DNA of 64,000 bases from Verrucomicrobiia bacterium (GTDB taxonomy: Bacteria; Verrucomicrobiota; Verrucomicrobiia; Palsa-1439): NCBI GenBank assembly GCA_022072455.1, contig JAJVHY010000008.1:46889-110888 (forward strand), given 5' to 3'. This document shows, one piece after another, positions 62,928-64,000 of this stretch. How positions within the stretch are numbered: position 1 is the stretch's first letter; the number at the start of each line of letters is the position of its first letter. The notes below the pieces were generated by a model. It was given only the letters and a program-made list of their open reading frames with translations, made no database searches and was not told the DNA's origin. The position numbers and the translations under genes are program-made.

Positions 62928-63075
62928 GGGCAGCCAAAGACTTCGGGCTTTTCGCTGCGGCACAAACGGCGGTGCTCCGCTGCAAAACCCGAAGACATTG
63001 GCTTTGCCGGTGGCGACCGGATCCCGCCAACGATGTCGCCGCTGCGAGCCGTGGTTTCTCGCGGCCACATCGCTT
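62928..63075. repeat. Structured repeat unit 3 of three
   Basis: Starts with the same GGGCAGCCAAAGAC as unit 1. First hairpin: GCCAAAGACTTCGGG with CCCGAAGACATTGGC. Second hairpin: CGATGTCGCCG ... CGAG with CTCGCGGCCACATCG. Relative to unit 1 the stems differ in paired fashion (CTCTGGG/CCCAGAG versus CTTCGGG/CCCGAAG; ACCG/CGGT versus GCCG/CGGC). It ends just before the stop of the ImmA-type gene. Confidence 0.6.
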
Positions 63076-63088
63076 CCGGCGAGCATGT

Positions 63089-63964
63089 CTATTCCTCCAA
63101 ATCGTCTTTGAGCCACAGAAGCGTGAGCGTTCTATCGTACCAATCGAGGTACCGGCTGTCCTCCATGACATCGTGCTCTTGATCGGCCTCGAAATCAGCA
63201 AGCCAAGCGTATGCTGGAGTGCAGACCATTCGCGCCGTATCGCCTGCGATACCAGCTAGGCGTTCACCGGCTGCTGAATGCTGATGAACTTCGCCCATCC
63301 GAATCCACGGCCAAAAGTCCTTCGAGCGATGAAACCATTTGACGGTTTTCCCGTGGCTCACCACCAGTGCCACCTGCTCATTGGTGAGAGTGACGTACTG
63401 GAAAGCTGTGGCGAGAAGACTCGTTCCAAAATCCCGTGCCAGCGAATCCAGGAGCGCTAAGGAAGGAGTCGGGCCGAGACAGCGAGGTGTGAACAAGAAT
63501 GGAGGCATCAACAACTCCGCCGCGAAGATGTTCGCTTCTGATTCTTCAGTGGCATTCTTCCATATCGTGAAGTTCCCCGTCGTGTCGCTGCGCTCCAGCC
63601 CCTGGCGCGGATGGAGAACGAAATGCCCAAGTTCGTGAGCAATCGTGAATCGTCTTCGCCCCACACTAAGCCCCGCCTTCACACGGATCGTCCCGCCCTT
63701 TGTGGACGGCACTACGATCCTTCCCTCTGCGAATTCGAGACCGCCTTCCTCGATCCGCAAACGACCGAGCCGCCAGGCAATCGTTTCAAGGTCAATCTCG
63801 TCAGGTGCTGCGACCATGAGTTCTTCCAATGGACGAAGGGCCGCAGCTCTACACGCAGCGACGCGAACGTTACTAGAAGCGGTTTCATAAGGTGAATTGC
63901 TGTAAGTATTTTCCTCTGGCACCTTTAGAGCAAATATGTGAAAAGCTCGGGATGCCAAAGCCAT
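63089..63964 (-). CDS. ImmA/IrrE-type zinc metallopeptidase
   Basis: A 291-residue frame. The zinc-binding HExxH motif is in FTIAHELGHFVLHP (His110, Glu111, His114), with a downstream EESEANIFAAELLMP as the third-ligand region, both diagnostic of the ImmA/IrrE family. In integrative elements ImmA cleaves the repressor to induce transfer. The C-terminal half may sense a signal. The first 25 residues overlap the transposase start on the other strand and may be foreign sequence, so the true start may be GTG 63922 or the gene may be truncated at its 5' end. Confidence 0.8.
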   Translation of the reverse strand: MALASRAFHIFALKVPEENTYSNSPYETASSNVRVAACRAAALRPLEELMVAAPDEIDLETIAWRLGRLRIEEGGLEFAEGRIVVPSTKGGTIRVKAGLSVGRRRFTIAHELGHFVLHPRQGLERSDTTGNFTIWKNATEESEANIFAAELLMPPFLFTPRCLGPTPSLALLDSLARDFGTSLLATAFQYVTLTNEQVALVVSHGKTVKWFHRSKDFWPWIRMGEVHQHSAAGERLAGIAGDTARMVCTPAYAWLADFEADQEHDVMEDSRYLDWYDRTLTLLWLKDDLEE

Positions 63965-64000
63965 TCTTGTCCGACGAACAGTGGAAGAAGATCGAACCGT
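63952..64000 (+). mobile_element. Start of an IS5-like transposase gene (partial)
   Basis: From ATG 63952 to the window edge the frame reads MPKPFLSDEQWKKIEP, the typical beginning of IS5-family transposases. The insertion sequence end should lie some tens of bases upstream, inside or just before the ImmA-type gene. The matching inverted repeat is outside the window. Confidence 0.65.

Noticed and set aside
1..64000. CRISPR arrays, rRNA or tRNA genes
   Set aside because: No regularly spaced short direct repeats and no recognisable rRNA or tRNA sequence were seen on either strand.

Overview
The window is GC-rich (roughly 60 percent), densely coded Gram-negative DNA. It carries TolC-type outer membrane channels, RND pumps with periplasmic adaptors, many lipoproteins with a clear lipobox, and a VirB-type secretion operon. 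Purine-rich ribosome binding sites (AAAGGAG, GGAGG) precede many genes. Several small families, such as the DUF1573 protein, the DUF3347 protein and the Cys/His-rich adaptor, remind me of the PVC group (Verrucomicrobiota and relatives). That is a family-level impression, not a proven assignment. No rRNA, tRNA or CRISPR array was seen. The contents (metal efflux, defence-like genes, conjugation genes, an IS end) read as an accessory or mobile region of a chromosome, or a large plasmid.

Layout. 1-2.6 kb: end of a small lipoprotein gene, a siroheme nitrite/sulfite reductase and an ECF sigma factor with a Cys-rich N-terminus. 2.6-6.1 kb: defence-like genes (Apea-like HEPN protein, trypsin-like protease, HhH plus PD-(D/E)XK nuclease-like protein). 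6.2-12.6 kb: first tripartite heavy-metal efflux system, with an adaptor carrying seven tandem Cys/His modules. 12.6-15.4 kb: AAA ATPase, zinc-ribbon protein and a degenerate receiver domain. 15.5-19.8 kb: SF1 helicase with a C-terminal nuclease domain, then an HNH protein. 19.8-22.0 kb: copper-type P1B ATPase. 22.1-23.3 kb: HEPN gene interrupted by an in-frame TGA, plus a partner gene. 23.6-31.6 kb: many short, mostly exported or metal-binding genes, each close behind a shared promoter motif, together with a Kef-type antiporter, a glycogen-binding domain protein, a receiver domain protein and cysteine synthase. 31.7-42.6 kb: second tripartite efflux system with a Zn-type P1B ATPase, a P-II protein and other exported proteins. 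42.6-50.3 kb: zinc-ribbon lipoprotein, receiver domain, YHS protein, GH57 glycosidase, His-rich membrane protein, second ECF sigma factor and exported or outer membrane proteins. 50.4-63.0 kb: conjugation module (HTH regulator, ClpB-like ATPase, VirB2, B3, B4, B5, B6, B8, B9, B10), with structured repeat clusters on both sides. 63.1-64.0 kb: ImmA/IrrE-type metallopeptidase and the start of an IS5-like transposase.

How it works together. The strongest unifying signal is a recurring promoter-like motif, GAGGGTTT, a 12 or 13 base spacer, then GCGTTT-like. It lies upstream of at least eleven short transcription units between 12.6 and 46.1 kb, including the unit that leads to the second ECF sigma factor. 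I infer an autoregulated envelope or metal-stress regulon controlled by one of the two related sigma factors, with an orphan anti-sigma-like membrane protein at 24.55 kb. The efflux pumps, P1B ATPases, His/Cys-rich exported proteins and zinc-ribbon lipoproteins together make a metal-handling island. A fossil of a second copper ATPase gene shows that the island has been rearranged. The conjugation operon lacks VirB11, coupling protein and relaxase genes within the window, so the transfer system is either incomplete or continues outside it.
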